Below, one piece after another: positions 48,669-60,490 of a DNA stretch of 64,000 nt. A model generated the notes under the pieces. That model had not been told where the DNA came from. It saw only the letters and a program-made list of their open reading frames with translations, and ran no database searches. Made by a program: the position numbers and the translations under genes. Position 1 is the stretch's first letter, and each line of letters starts with the position of its first letter. The stretch is from an uncultured Prevotellaceae bacterium (GTDB lineage Bacteria > Bacteroidota > Bacteroidia > Bacteroidales > Bacteroidaceae), in the NCBI GenBank assembly GCA_946188395.1, contig CAMHUU010000005.1, positions 1 through 64,000 of the forward strand, in the 5' to 3' direction.

Positions 48669-50599
48669 GGAGCATAACGGTAAACATCGCCCGGTTCGTA
48701 CTGGCCATCGTACTGATCCTGTCGGGATTCGTCAAGGCCGTAGACCCGCTGGGCACACAATACAAGATAGCCGACTACCTGACGGCCATGCACTTGGGGC
48801 ACGCGTTGCCCGACCTCATGACGCTGGGAGCAAGCGTGCTGCTGTCGGCCATGGAATTTGTACTGGGCATCTGCCTGATGTTCGCCATTCGCAGACGACT
48901 GGTGTCAAGGCTGGTGCTGTTGGTCATGCTCGTAATGACCCCACTGACGCTGTGGCTGGCGGTGGCCAACCCGGTGAGCGACTGTGGGTGCTTCGGCGAT
49001 GCGGTGGTGCTGACCAACTGGCAGACGTTCTGGAAAAACGTCGTGCTGCTGGCAATGGCAGTCATCGTCGCCCGCTGGCCATTGGACATGGTGCGCTTCG
49101 TGTCGAAGAGCAACCAGTGGATTGTCATCAACTACACGGTGATATTCATTCTGGCCGTGTCGGGATGGTCGCTGTACGACCTGCCCTACTTCGACTTCCG
49201 CCCCTACCACGTGGGAACGAACCTGCGCGAGGGCTGGCAGAAGATGATGGACGGCGAGGAATCGCCCTACGTGGACTTCTTCGTGGAGCGCATCGACGAG
49301 GGTGACGACATCACGGAACCCATGCTGCTCTACAAGGGCTACACGCTGCTGATGGTGGCACCGCACCTGGAGCAGGCCGACGACAGCCAGCTGGACCGCA
49401 TCAACCAGCTGTACGACTATGCAGTAGAGAACGGCTACCCGTTCTACTGCCTGACGGCCAGCGGAGCAAAGGGCATCAACGAGTGGCGCGAGATAACAGG
49501 AGCGGAATATCCGTACTGCCAGACGGACGAGACGACGCTGAAGACTATCATACGCAGCAATCCGGGCGTCGTGCTGCTGAAGGACGGAGAGATTATCCGC
49601 AAATGGAGCCACAACCGGCTACCGGACGAGACGGCGCTGGACGAACGACTGGAAACCTCGGAGCTGGGACAGAAACCCGCCGACTCCATACCGGGCAAGG
49701 TGCTGGTCATCATTCTGTGGTACGTGCTGCCCCTGGTGGTGCTCGTCATTGCCGACAGACTGTGGACGTGGACGCGCTGGATAAAAAAGAAAAAAGTATC
49801 AGACAAAGATATCAATCAACAATTAAAAAGTAACACAACAATGAGAAAGAAAATCGTAGCAGGCAACTGGAAAATGAACCTGAACCTGCAGGAGGGCATC
49901 GCCCTGGCAAAGGAACTGAACGACGCACTGAAGGCTGACAAGCCCAACTGCGACGTGGTCATCTGTACTCCGTTTATCCACCTGGCATCAGTAGCCAAGG
50001 AGCTCGACCCCGCACTGGTTGGTCTGGGCGCCGAGAACTGTGCCGACAAGGAGAAGGGTGCGTTCACCGGTGAGGTTAGCGCCGAGATGATTAAGTCGAC
50101 GGGTGCTCAGTATGTCATTCTGGGCCACTCAGAGCGTCGCGAATACTATAAGGAGACTCCCGAGATCCTGAAGGAGAAGGTGCTGCTGGCACAGAAGAAC
50201 GGTCTGAAGGTCATCTTCTGCATCGGTGAGAGCCTGGCAGAGCGCGAGGCCAACAAGCAGAACGAAGTCGTGAAGGCTGAGCTGGAGGGTAGCGTATTCA
50301 ACCTCGCTGAGGAGGATTTCCGCAAGATTATCATCGCCTACGAGCCCATCTGGGCCATCGGTACCGGCAAGACCGCTACTGCTGAGCAGGCTGAGGAGAT
50401 CCACGCCTACATCCGCTCCATCATTGCTGAGAAGTATGGTCAGGCTGTTGCCGACGACACCAGCATCCTGTATGGTGGCTCGTGCAAGGCCTCTAACGCC
50501 CCAGAGCTGTTCGCCAAGGCTGACATCGACGGTGGTCTCATCGGAGGTGCATCGCTGAAGTGCGCAGACTTCAAGGGCATCATCGACGCCTGGAAATAA
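48665..50599 (+). CDS. tpiA: Continuous ORF: DoxX/MauE-like membrane protein (BT_3928-like) fused to triosephosphate isomerase; tpiA part could also start at 49841
   Basis: N-terminal TM region with [11 protein letters not shown]-terminal [13 protein letters not shown]...GHSERRE...[15 protein letters not shown]...YGGSCKASN; no in-frame stop. Confidence 0.88.
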   Translation: MRSITVNIARFVLAIVLILSGFVKAVDPLGTQYKIADYLTAMHLGHALPDLMTLGASVLLSAMEFVLGICLMFAIRRRLVSRLVLLVMLVMTPLTLWLAVANPVSDCGCFGDAVVLTNWQTFWKNVVLLAMAVIVARWPLDMVRFVSKSNQWIVINYTVIFILAVSGWSLYDLPYFDFRPYHVGTNLREGWQKMMDGEESPYVDFFVERIDEGDDITEPMLLYKGYTLLMVAPHLEQADDSQLDRINQLYDYAVENGYPFYCLTASGAKGINEWREITGAEYPYCQTDETTLKTIIRSNPGVVLLKDGEIIRKWSHNRLPDETALDERLETSELGQKPADSIPGKVLVIILWYVLPLVVLVIADRLWTWTRWIKKKKVSDKDINQQLKSNTTMRKKIVAGNWKMNLNLQEGIALAKELNDALKADKPNCDVVICTPFIHLASVAKELDPALVGLGAENCADKEKGAFTGEVSAEMIKSTGAQYVILGHSERREYYKETPEILKEKVLLAQKNGLKVIFCIGESLAEREANKQNEVVKAELEGSVFNLAEEDFRKIIIAYEPIWAIGTGKTATAEQAEEIHAYIRSIIAEKYGQAVADDTSILYGGSCKASNAPELFAKADIDGGLIGGASLKCADFKGIIDAWK

Positions 50600-50601
50600 A
50601 A

Positions 50602-50640
50602 GCGGACTACGTCCTAAATAAAAAATAAGAAATAAGGAAT
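50602..50640. repeat. Hairpin plus A-rich repeat (GCGGACTACGTCCTAAATAAAAAATAAGAAATAAGGAAT)
   Basis: Same layout as 48073-48115, starting 2 nt after the tpiA stop. Confidence 0.75.
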
Positions 50641-50644
50641 ATAT

Positions 50645-51325
50645 ATGGATGTGTTAGGAAATTCAAGTTTCATGGAAAAGTTATACAGAAGCAGGAATAG
50701 CCTGCGCAAATGTGTATTATTTTTTATTTTTTATTTTTTATTTAGCCCCGTAGGGGCGCAATCTTTCACCCAGCGCATCCAGCAACAGAAAGCCGGACAG
50801 GGAACCATTACCATCCACGAGAGCGCTGAGATAGACCAACTGGTGAACGACGCCAAGCTCGGCAACGTAGCAGCGCCGACGAACACCACCAAACCGGCCA
50901 CCACGAAGCCGGCAACCACGAAACCGGCAACCACGAAACCGGCGAATACCACAACAAATACGGCGGCTAACAATACGTCGACGGCAAACAACCAGACGGC
51001 TCAGGACGAGACGACTGAAGAAACCGTAGTCGAGCCGACCAAGAAAATCATGACGGGCGGATACAAAATCAACGGCTACCGCGTACAGGCCTTTGCCGGA
51101 GGAAACTCGCGCAAGGACCGCCAACAGGCAGAACACGTGGGCAACCAGATTAAGGGAAGCTACCCGGGAGTACCCGTCTATGTACACTTCTACTCCCCGC
51201 GATGGATATGCCGCGTAGGCAACTACCGCACGTACGAGGAGGCACACCAGATGCTGCTCAGCCTGCGCAAGATGGGCTTCACGGAAGCAGTGGTGGTGAA
51301 AGGAAAAATAACAGTATACGACTAA
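50645..51325 (+). CDS. SPOR domain-containing secreted protein (start may be ATG 50672)
   Basis: Signal peptide VLFFIFYFLFSPVGAQ; (TTKPA)n linker; SPOR-like GYRVQAFAGGNSRKDRQQAEHVGNQIKGSYPGVPVYVHFYSPRWICRVGNYRTYEEA. Confidence 0.85.
   Translation: MDVLGNSSFMEKLYRSRNSLRKCVLFFIFYFLFSPVGAQSFTQRIQQQKAGQGTITIHESAEIDQLVNDAKLGNVAAPTNTTKPATTKPATTKPATTKPANTTTNTAANNTSTANNQTAQDETTEETVVEPTKKIMTGGYKINGYRVQAFAGGNSRKDRQQAEHVGNQIKGSYPGVPVYVHFYSPRWICRVGNYRTYEEAHQMLLSLRKMGFTEAVVVKGKITVYD
50717..50761. repeat. Inverted hairpin plus heptamer repeat encoding part of the SPOR-protein signal peptide
   Basis: ATTATTTTTTATTTTTTATTTTTTATTTAGCCCCGTAGGGGCGCAA. Confidence 0.75.
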
Positions 51326-51907
51326 ATGGCTGAACAGATAGAATACAGAGAGGGATTGGACGAGTTGGCGGGCGACTACCGCCGCATCCTGCAGCTGCTG
51401 GGTGAAGATCCCGAGCGTGAGGGTCTGCAGAAGACCCCCATGCGCGTGGCCAAAGCCATGCAGTTTCTCACCCAGGGATATACGCAGGACGCCCACGAGG
51501 TGCTGCGACAGGCCCTCTTCCGCGAAGACTACTCGCAGATGGTCATTGTGAAGGACATCGACTTCTTCTCACTCTGCGAACACCACATGCTGCCCTTCTA
51601 CGGCAAGGCTCATGTGGCATACATACCCAACGGCTACATCACAGGACTATCGAAAATAGCACGCGTGGTGGACATCTTTGCCCACCGTCTGCAGGTGCAG
51701 GAGCGACTGACGCTGCAAATCAAACAGTGCATCCAGGACACACTACACCCTCTTGGCGTCATGGTAGTCGTCGAAGCACGCCACATGTGCATGCAGATGC
51801 GGGGCGTAGAGAAACAGAACAGCATCACGACGACCAGTGAGTTCAGTGGTGCCTTCAATCAGGCCAAAACGCGCCAGGAGTTTATGAATCTATTGCATCA
51901 TCAATAA
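51326..51907 (+). CDS. folE: GTP cyclohydrolase I
   Basis: [40 protein letters not shown]. Confidence 0.95.
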   Translation: MAEQIEYREGLDELAGDYRRILQLLGEDPEREGLQKTPMRVAKAMQFLTQGYTQDAHEVLRQALFREDYSQMVIVKDIDFFSLCEHHMLPFYGKAHVAYIPNGYITGLSKIARVVDIFAHRLQVQERLTLQIKQCIQDTLHPLGVMVVVEARHMCMQMRGVEKQNSITTTSEFSGAFNQAKTRQEFMNLLHHQ

Positions 51908-51920
51908 ACAAAAGCATATT

Positions 51921-52493
51921 ATGGAACAGTTTAACCCCAACACCTACAAAAAGCAGAGTACTGCACAGGAGTTTACAGGAAGCTGCCTCGGAAAAATCAT
52001 TATCCTTGCAGCCATTTTCATTATCCTAATGATTGTTGCAGCCCTCACACGGCCTACTGACAGCTACATGAACTGGCAGACGGAAGACAACATCATGGAA
52101 TGCATTGCGGCCAGCGACAGCATTGAGAGCGACATCATCGACGACTATGTGGGCAACCTCGGACGCATCTTCACCCATGCCGACAGCACAGAGGTGAACA
52201 AAGAGCTGTGGGAAACCTACAAGAAGCTGAACAAAGTGGAAATCTATCCGCACACGTTCCTGAAGACGGCTCGCGTCATCAACAACATCCATCCCGAGGG
52301 TGTTCGCGTGGGTATCGGCATCTTCGGCATCGTCATTCCTACTGTCAAGTATTCCGACCTGCTGATGAATACGGGAGCCGTACGCGGCGACTACAACAAG
52401 AAGCTGATTAAGGACCAAGTGGTTCCCGATATGTATACGGGAGACAACCCCAACATCCAACCCTTCCACTACAAGGGCAACCCGGATGACTAA
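51921..52493 (+). CDS. Hypothetical membrane protein
   Basis: One TM segment IIILAAIFIILMIVAAL; follows folE. Confidence 0.6.
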   Translation: MEQFNPNTYKKQSTAQEFTGSCLGKIIILAAIFIILMIVAALTRPTDSYMNWQTEDNIMECIAASDSIESDIIDDYVGNLGRIFTHADSTEVNKELWETYKKLNKVEIYPHTFLKTARVINNIHPEGVRVGIGIFGIVIPTVKYSDLLMNTGAVRGDYNKKLIKDQVVPDMYTGDNPNIQPFHYKGNPDD

Positions 52494-52500
52494 AGGAAAC

Positions 52501-54538
<2,038 letters not shown>

Positions 54539-54638
54539 TTACGTTTCGGATGCAAAGTTAAGCAATATTTCACTTCCTTGCAACAGAAACGTTTTTTGTC
54601 AAGTTACAAAATTCTTATAAACTGTAAAAAATAGTAGA

Positions 54639-54706
54639 CTGTTTACAAAAGGCAAAATCCATGTTACAAACGATAAAGTATTCTACCAATTTTATGTATA
54701 TCTTTG
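54639..54706 (+). promoter_or_regulatory. Promoter/operator module 1: TTTACAAA and GTTACAAA 21 bp apart, then TATCTTTG
   Basis: GTTACAAA (54663) exactly 40 bp from TTTG (54703). Confidence 0.7.
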
Positions 54707-54712
54707 CACCAG

Positions 54713-54840
54713 AAAATAGAAATTCTTTTTCAAATCGCTTTATTTTTTAAGTTAAGACTTATAATAGTTACTAAGAGTTAGTAGTTTTGGTATGTAAAAT
54801 TATCGACAGGGGGCCGATGTGAATCACCCCCCTTTTTTAT
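54713..54840 (+). ncRNA. Candidate short terminated leader/sRNA
   Basis: Downstream of module 1 and ending in GGGGGCCGATGTGAATCACCCCCCTTTTTT. Confidence 0.4.
54809..54839 (+). terminator. Terminator GGGGG-CCGATGTGAATCA-CCCCCCTTTTTTAT
   Basis: GC stem followed by T6. Confidence 0.7.
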
Positions 54841-55039
54841 TCAAGAAACATTGTAAAGACTAAAAATAGGAATAACATGTACGAACGACTGGAAGAACCG
54901 ACCCTCACACCCATAATAATATATAGGTACGCGAGGATCCAGAGAAAGACTCCGAATGGTACGAAACCAACCATTCCGTAGCCTGACAATATTTTTGTTA
55001 GAGTAACACAAACTAGCAAAAAAGCAAGATTAGCTAAAG

Positions 55040-55107
55040 AATGTTACAAAAAACAAAATGCTTGTTACAAATAATTAACGCTATTTATAATAATACGCGT
55101 ACCTTTG
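55040..55107 (+). promoter_or_regulatory. Promoter/operator module 2: two GTTACAAA 21 bp apart, then TACCTTTG, upstream of the first susC
   Basis: GTTACAAA (55064) exactly 40 bp from TTTG (55104). Confidence 0.7.
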
Positions 55108-55172
55108 CATCACAATTGACGAGAACAACAAAATAAAACAATAAAAAAATCTATGAATCAAAATCTGTCAAA

Positions 55173-58100
55173 ATGAAGAATCTAAAGCAACTGATTAGAC
55201 AGACCATTCCCGCGATTTTGATGCTGTTCACTTGCAGCACGATGCTGCATGCCCAGAACGGCATCACGGTAAAGGGTTCAGTCACAGACAATACCGCAGA
55301 GCCATTGATTGGTGCTTCGGTAGTAGTGAAAGGACAAACTTCCATGGGTACGGTGACGGATATCGACGGTAACTTCCAGTTGAAGGTACCATCGGAGCAG
55401 TCAGTGCTGGTAGTTTCCTATGTGGGTATGACCACAAAGGAAATCAGAGTCGGCAAGCAGCGTGATTTCAAGGTATCGCTCGCTGAGGACACCCAGTTGG
55501 AAGAAGTCGTAGTAGTAGGTTACGGCCAGCAGAAGAAAGCCTCTGTGGTGGGTGCTATTACCCAGACCACCGGTGAGGTGCTGGAGCGTGCCGCAGGTAT
55601 CGGTAGTGTCGGTGCAGCCCTCACGGGTAACCTTCCTGGTGTTGCCACCATCGCTTCCACCGGACGACCTGGTGAAGAAGATCCGCGCATCTACATTCGT
55701 GGTGCAGCAGCCTGGGGCGGCGTGGACGCTCAGCCTCTGATCCTCGTCGATGGTGTCAAGCGTGACATTCAGTCCGTTGATATTACGTCTGTGGCTACCG
55801 TATCAGTATTGAAAGACGCATCTGCAACTGCCGTCTACGGTGTGGAAGGTGCTAATGGTGTTATCCTGATTACCACCAAGCGTGGTCAGGAAGGTAAGGC
55901 AAGAATCGATGTCGGTTTCAACGCTACGTTGAAGGCCGTATCAAAGCTCCCCCGCAAATATGACTCTTACGACGGCTATATGCTCCGTAACGAGGCCATT
56001 GAGCACGAGCTTGCCCTGGGAGGCTCCGCTTCTTGGGAATTCTATCGTCCCCAGACCTTCATCAACCTTTTCCGCAATCAGGACTATACTGTCAAGCCAA
56101 ACTTTGCTGCTGACGGCACCTATCTCGGTGACTACAGCCAGGCAGAGCGCTATGCAAACATTGACTGGCAGGACGAAATGTTCAAAAGTACCGCTTTATC
56201 TTATAATACGAACCTTAACATTTCCGGCGGTACCTCATTCGTCAAATATTTCGTAGCATTCGACTTCCAGAACGAAGGTGATATGACGAAGATCTGGGAC
56301 AACCATCAGGGCTATGAAGGTGGTTACACCTACAATCGTCTGAACGTACGTTCAAATCTGGACTTCCAGATCACGAAGACTACCCAGTTCAAGGTCAACC
56401 TCGCAGGTTCTAATGCACAAAAGAAGTCTCCTCGTTTCTATTATGGTAATGACGGCATGTTCTTCCAGCAGCAGAAATGGGCTGGTGCCTATGGTATGGC
56501 GCCCAACCTCTTCCCTGTTCAGTTCTCTGACGGTGCGTGGGGTTACTATCCGTTGGTTTCCAACATTGAGAACTCTCCGCAGAGCGTAGCAACGTCTGGT
56601 TACGAGTTGCAAACCATTACCCGTATCTTCACCGACTTTGCGCTCGAGCAGAAACTCGACTTCATCACGAAGGGTCTTGTTGCTCGTGGAACCATCTCTT
56701 GGGACAATAATTTTACCGAGGGTTCACGTGGTATCTCCGACCAGCATACTGTTAAGAAGGCATACATACTTCCTGAGGATGGTGCACTCATCCGTGAGAA
56801 CGATATTGACAACACCACAGGTTTTGATTTCTATGAGAGCCGCGACTGGAGACAGGAGGCAGGCAGTGTAAGTTCAACCAGCCGCGCTACCGAAATGTCG
56901 CTCCAGCTCTTCTGGGCTCGTCAGTTCGGCGACCACAACATTTCAGCGATGGGTAACTGGAAGCGCCGTATCACCCAATACGGTTCCGACCTTGAGAACC
57001 GCCGTGAGGACTGGGTATTCCGTACCACATACGACTACAAGAGCCGTTATTTCGCCGAGTTCAACGGTGCTTACAATGGTTCACAGAAGTTCTCGCCAGA
57101 CAACCGCTTCGCATTCTTCTGTTCGGGAGCTATCGGATGGATGGTTTCTGAAGAGAAATTCATGAAGAAACTGAAGGACAAAGGTATTGTCGACATGTTC
57201 AAGATTCGTGGTTCTCTCGGTGAGATCGGTGACGATAACGCCGGTGAGCGCTGGGCATACCTGACCAGATGGGAAGTAACGAATAATGGTAATGGCTACA
57301 ACCTCACTGTTGACGGTTCTGCCAGCCCGTTCGTCGGATACAAAGAGGCAGCTGTTGCTGTTCCCGACCTCCGCTGGGCTACCGTATTAAAGAAGAACAT
57401 CGGTTTCGACTATGCATTCCTTCATGGTATGTTCGCAGGTAGCTTCGACTACTTCCGCGATGACCGTTACGACATCTTTATCTCCGGTGGTGAGCGTTCC
57501 GTACCTTCATTCTACGGCGCAGCAAAGACTCCTGATATCAACAAGGGTAAGATGAAGAACCACGGTTTCGAGGTCGAGCTTCGTTTTAATAAGGTATTAA
57601 AGAACGGCATGCGCTTCTGGGCAAATGCCAACTACACCTATGCACACAACGAGATTATCATCAAGGACGACCCGAAACTGATTCCTAGCTACCGCAAGAA
57701 GGAAGGCTATTCACAGGGACAGTACACCTCGTTCATCGACAATGGTTTCATCCGTACCTACGATGAGCTTTACAGCTCGCCTGAACGTCAGAGTAACGAC
57801 GGACAGGTTCTCATCGGTGACCATTACATCATTGACTTCAATGGTGACGGTGTCGTTGACGAGACCAACGATGTTGCGCCTTACGGCTATACCGGAAACC
57901 CGGAACACACCTACAATGCCACCATCGGTTGGGAATGGAAGGGCTTCAGCATGTTTGCACAGCTCTATGGTGTAACAGGCGTCACCCGTGACGTAGGTCT
58001 CACCTCTTTTAATAATAAGCTGCTGACAGTATATGACAATGGTACTTGGTGGAATCCTGCAGAAGGAAACGGCGAAGTCGTCGTACCACGCTTTACCACT

Positions 58101-58364
58101 CAGGTTGCCTATAACGATGGTACGCAGTTCCTCTTCGACGGTTCTTATTTCCGTGTAAAGAACGTGGAGCTCGCCTACACTTGGACGAAAGGTTGGATTA
58201 AGAAACTTGGTTTCTCAAGTCTGAAGATTTACGTCAACGGCAACAACCTCTTCCTGATTACCAAGATGCCTGACGACCGTGAAAGTAACTACGGATATAG
58301 CGGTGGCGGCGGTGCATACCCCACTGTCAGACGTTATAATTTCGGATTCAAGCTTAACATTTAA
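55173..58364 (+). CDS. SusC/RagA-family TonB-dependent transporter (XusA-like)
   Basis: CarboxypepD-reg-like domain ITVKGSVTDNTAEPLIGASVVVKG; plug; GANGVILITTKRG. Confidence 0.92.
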   Translation: MKNLKQLIRQTIPAILMLFTCSTMLHAQNGITVKGSVTDNTAEPLIGASVVVKGQTSMGTVTDIDGNFQLKVPSEQSVLVVSYVGMTTKEIRVGKQRDFKVSLAEDTQLEEVVVVGYGQQKKASVVGAITQTTGEVLERAAGIGSVGAALTGNLPGVATIASTGRPGEEDPRIYIRGAAAWGGVDAQPLILVDGVKRDIQSVDITSVATVSVLKDASATAVYGVEGANGVILITTKRGQEGKARIDVGFNATLKAVSKLPRKYDSYDGYMLRNEAIEHELALGGSASWEFYRPQTFINLFRNQDYTVKPNFAADGTYLGDYSQAERYANIDWQDEMFKSTALSYNTNLNISGGTSFVKYFVAFDFQNEGDMTKIWDNHQGYEGGYTYNRLNVRSNLDFQITKTTQFKVNLAGSNAQKKSPRFYYGNDGMFFQQQKWAGAYGMAPNLFPVQFSDGAWGYYPLVSNIENSPQSVATSGYELQTITRIFTDFALEQKLDFITKGLVARGTISWDNNFTEGSRGISDQHTVKKAYILPEDGALIRENDIDNTTGFDFYESRDWRQEAGSVSSTSRATEMSLQLFWARQFGDHNISAMGNWKRRITQYGSDLENRREDWVFRTTYDYKSRYFAEFNGAYNGSQKFSPDNRFAFFCSGAIGWMVSEEKFMKKLKDKGIVDMFKIRGSLGEIGDDNAGERWAYLTRWEVTNNGNGYNLTVDGSASPFVGYKEAAVAVPDLRWATVLKKNIGFDYAFLHGMFAGSFDYFRDDRYDIFISGGERSVPSFYGAAKTPDINKGKMKNHGFEVELRFNKVLKNGMRFWANANYTYAHNEIIIKDDPKLIPSYRKKEGYSQGQYTSFIDNGFIRTYDELYSSPERQSNDGQVLIGDHYIIDFNGDGVVDETNDVAPYGYTGNPEHTYNATIGWEWKGFSMFAQLYGVTGVTRDVGLTSFNNKLLTVYDNGTWWNPAEGNGEVVVPRFTTQVAYNDGTQFLFDGSYFRVKNVELAYTWTKGWIKKLGFSSLKIYVNGNNLFLITKMPDDRESNYGYSGGGGAYPTVRRYNFGFKLNI

Positions 58365-58377
58365 TGGCATATATATT

Positions 58378-60438
58378 ATGAAATATTATAATAACATCAA
58401 ATCCCTCTTGTGCGGCTCGCTGCTCCTTCTGGCAGGTAATGCATCCTTCACTTCCTGTAAAGACTGGCTCGACAAGGATCCGGAATCTATCGTGGCTGAG
58501 GATGAGGCATTCAAAAACTTCCGTAATTTCCAGGGATATATCGAGGAAATCTATGACTGTATTCCCGATAAAGAGAAGGTCAACTATTGCACCTCATGGA
58601 ATTGGGGCGATGATGCAGTTCACAACCCTGAAGGCTATGCACACATGGACCACCAGGTGGACCTGGGCAACTACCGTAATGTATGGAACAATGGCCAGCA
58701 ATGGCTGAATGGTGCAGGAAGCAATGGATCGTGGGCACCCAAGTATTCACTATGGAAGGGCGCGTGGTACTGCATCCGCAAGTGCAACATGGGTATTGAG
58801 AATATCAAATCACTCGTAGGTACTGACGAGGAGCGTAACCTGTTACTCGGACAAATGTATTTCTTCCGTGCGTGGTGGCATTTCGAGCTGATGTGCTACT
58901 TCGGAGGTCTCCCCTATATCGACGAAGCATTTGCTTCTGATGCTATTCCGGAGTTGCCTCGTCTGTCGTTCCAGGAATGCGCAGACCGCTGTGCAGAAGA
59001 TTTCTTAAGAGCCTACGACTTCCTTCCTTGGGATTGGGATGAGACACTGGCTGGTATGCAGACTGAAGGAAAGAACGACCTGCGTGTCAACAAGTTCATG
59101 GCTCTCTGCTATCTGGGCAAATGCTACCTCTGGGCAGGTTCTCCGCTCATGAAGGAGTTTGAGAAGACCAAGGACGGTGGTGTTGCTCAACTGTTAGGTG
59201 CAAGTTCCAATGGTAAGACCTATGATTACGATATTGCTTATTGCAAGAAGGCCGCTGAGACCCTCGGCAAGGCACTTGACATGGTAGTCAAGGGAACTAT
59301 CAAATACAAGCTGGTAGACTTCAAATACTCTGACATCTACAACCATACGATGGACGAAAATGCTGAGAACTGTTACTCAGACATCTTCTACACCACCAAG
59401 CAGAACTGGAAAATGCCAGGTTCTACGGAAGCCATCTTCCGTGGTGCATTCCCCGGCGCCAACTCTGCCAACTGGAACTGTGCCAAGATTTTTGGCCCCA
59501 AGGTTGATGGTCTCGTGGAGCATGACAACATCATCCACCACCCCACAGCCAACCTCGTCGACCAGTACGGAATGGCTAACGGACAGCCCATCTATCTTGT
59601 CAGAAACGGCCAGTATGTGCTGAATCCCGAATCAGGCTGGGATCCTGAGCATCCCTTCCAGAATCGCGATCCCCGTTTCTATCACGATATCGTGTTCGAC
59701 GGTTTCCACTATGTGATTAACAGAGAGGGTATGACCGACGCTCAGAAGTCACATATGCTCGACTATTGCTCTCTGTACACCGGTGGTGCCATGCGTGAAC
59801 TCGACCATGGTAGCAGCACGGGCTATTTCATTCAGAAGCTTGTACCTCACCAGTGTAATAAGGGCGACAAATGGTATGAGTGGGATTACGCCCTTCAGAC
59901 CTACGTTCCTTACATGCGTCTGGCTGATATCTATCTGATGTATGCAGAGGCAAGAACTGCTATTGCAACAACAGTATCTGACATCAAGGAAAGACCGACC
60001 TATTGTCCGTCAATGTCGGCTGTTGAAGCAATCAACGCACTCCGCGACCGCGTCAACACCAGTGACTATCCCATGGAACATGTACAGGCTAACCTCATGG
60101 ATACCAAGGAGCACTTCATGGATGAAGTACGCCGCGAGCGCGCCGTAGAGCTTTCTTTCGAAGGCTTCCGCTGGTGCGACCTTCAGCGCTGGCTTCTCCT
60201 GACAGAGCCTCCTTACACAGTGAAATACTCTCACGAATTCGAGCGTTTGGAAACAGACGACTGGTTCTACGACGCAAAGACCTTCGAACCGCAGCATGAT
60301 CCCAAAGACGCTAAGGTAGGTAACTTCCACAAGGCAGACCTCATCACACGTCGTCTGGAATCAAAGCACTACTGGTTCCCGCTTCCTGACAACGATACTT
60401 ATCTTTACGAAGGATTTAAACAGAATCCGGGATGGTAA
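58378..60438 (+). CDS. SusD/RagB-family glycan-binding lipoprotein (XusB-like)
   Basis: Lipoprotein signal FTSCKDWLDKDPES; C-terminal VRRERAVELSFEGFRWCDLQRW; start corrected from 58279. Confidence 0.9.
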   Translation: MKYYNNIKSLLCGSLLLLAGNASFTSCKDWLDKDPESIVAEDEAFKNFRNFQGYIEEIYDCIPDKEKVNYCTSWNWGDDAVHNPEGYAHMDHQVDLGNYRNVWNNGQQWLNGAGSNGSWAPKYSLWKGAWYCIRKCNMGIENIKSLVGTDEERNLLLGQMYFFRAWWHFELMCYFGGLPYIDEAFASDAIPELPRLSFQECADRCAEDFLRAYDFLPWDWDETLAGMQTEGKNDLRVNKFMALCYLGKCYLWAGSPLMKEFEKTKDGGVAQLLGASSNGKTYDYDIAYCKKAAETLGKALDMVVKGTIKYKLVDFKYSDIYNHTMDENAENCYSDIFYTTKQNWKMPGSTEAIFRGAFPGANSANWNCAKIFGPKVDGLVEHDNIIHHPTANLVDQYGMANGQPIYLVRNGQYVLNPESGWDPEHPFQNRDPRFYHDIVFDGFHYVINREGMTDAQKSHMLDYCSLYTGGAMRELDHGSSTGYFIQKLVPHQCNKGDKWYEWDYALQTYVPYMRLADIYLMYAEARTAIATTVSDIKERPTYCPSMSAVEAINALRDRVNTSDYPMEHVQANLMDTKEHFMDEVRRERAVELSFEGFRWCDLQRWLLLTEPPYTVKYSHEFERLETDDWFYDAKTFEPQHDPKDAKVGNFHKADLITRRLESKHYWFPLPDNDTYLYEGFKQNPGW

Positions 60439-60440
60439 AG

Positions 60441-60480
60441 CAATGATTAATGATTAATGATTAACAATTAATGATTAATA
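60441..60480. repeat. Tandem (ATTAATG)n array between susD and second susC
   Basis: CAATGATTAATGATTAATGATTAACAATTAATGATTAATA. Confidence 0.8.
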
Positions 60481-60490
60481 AGACAATTAT

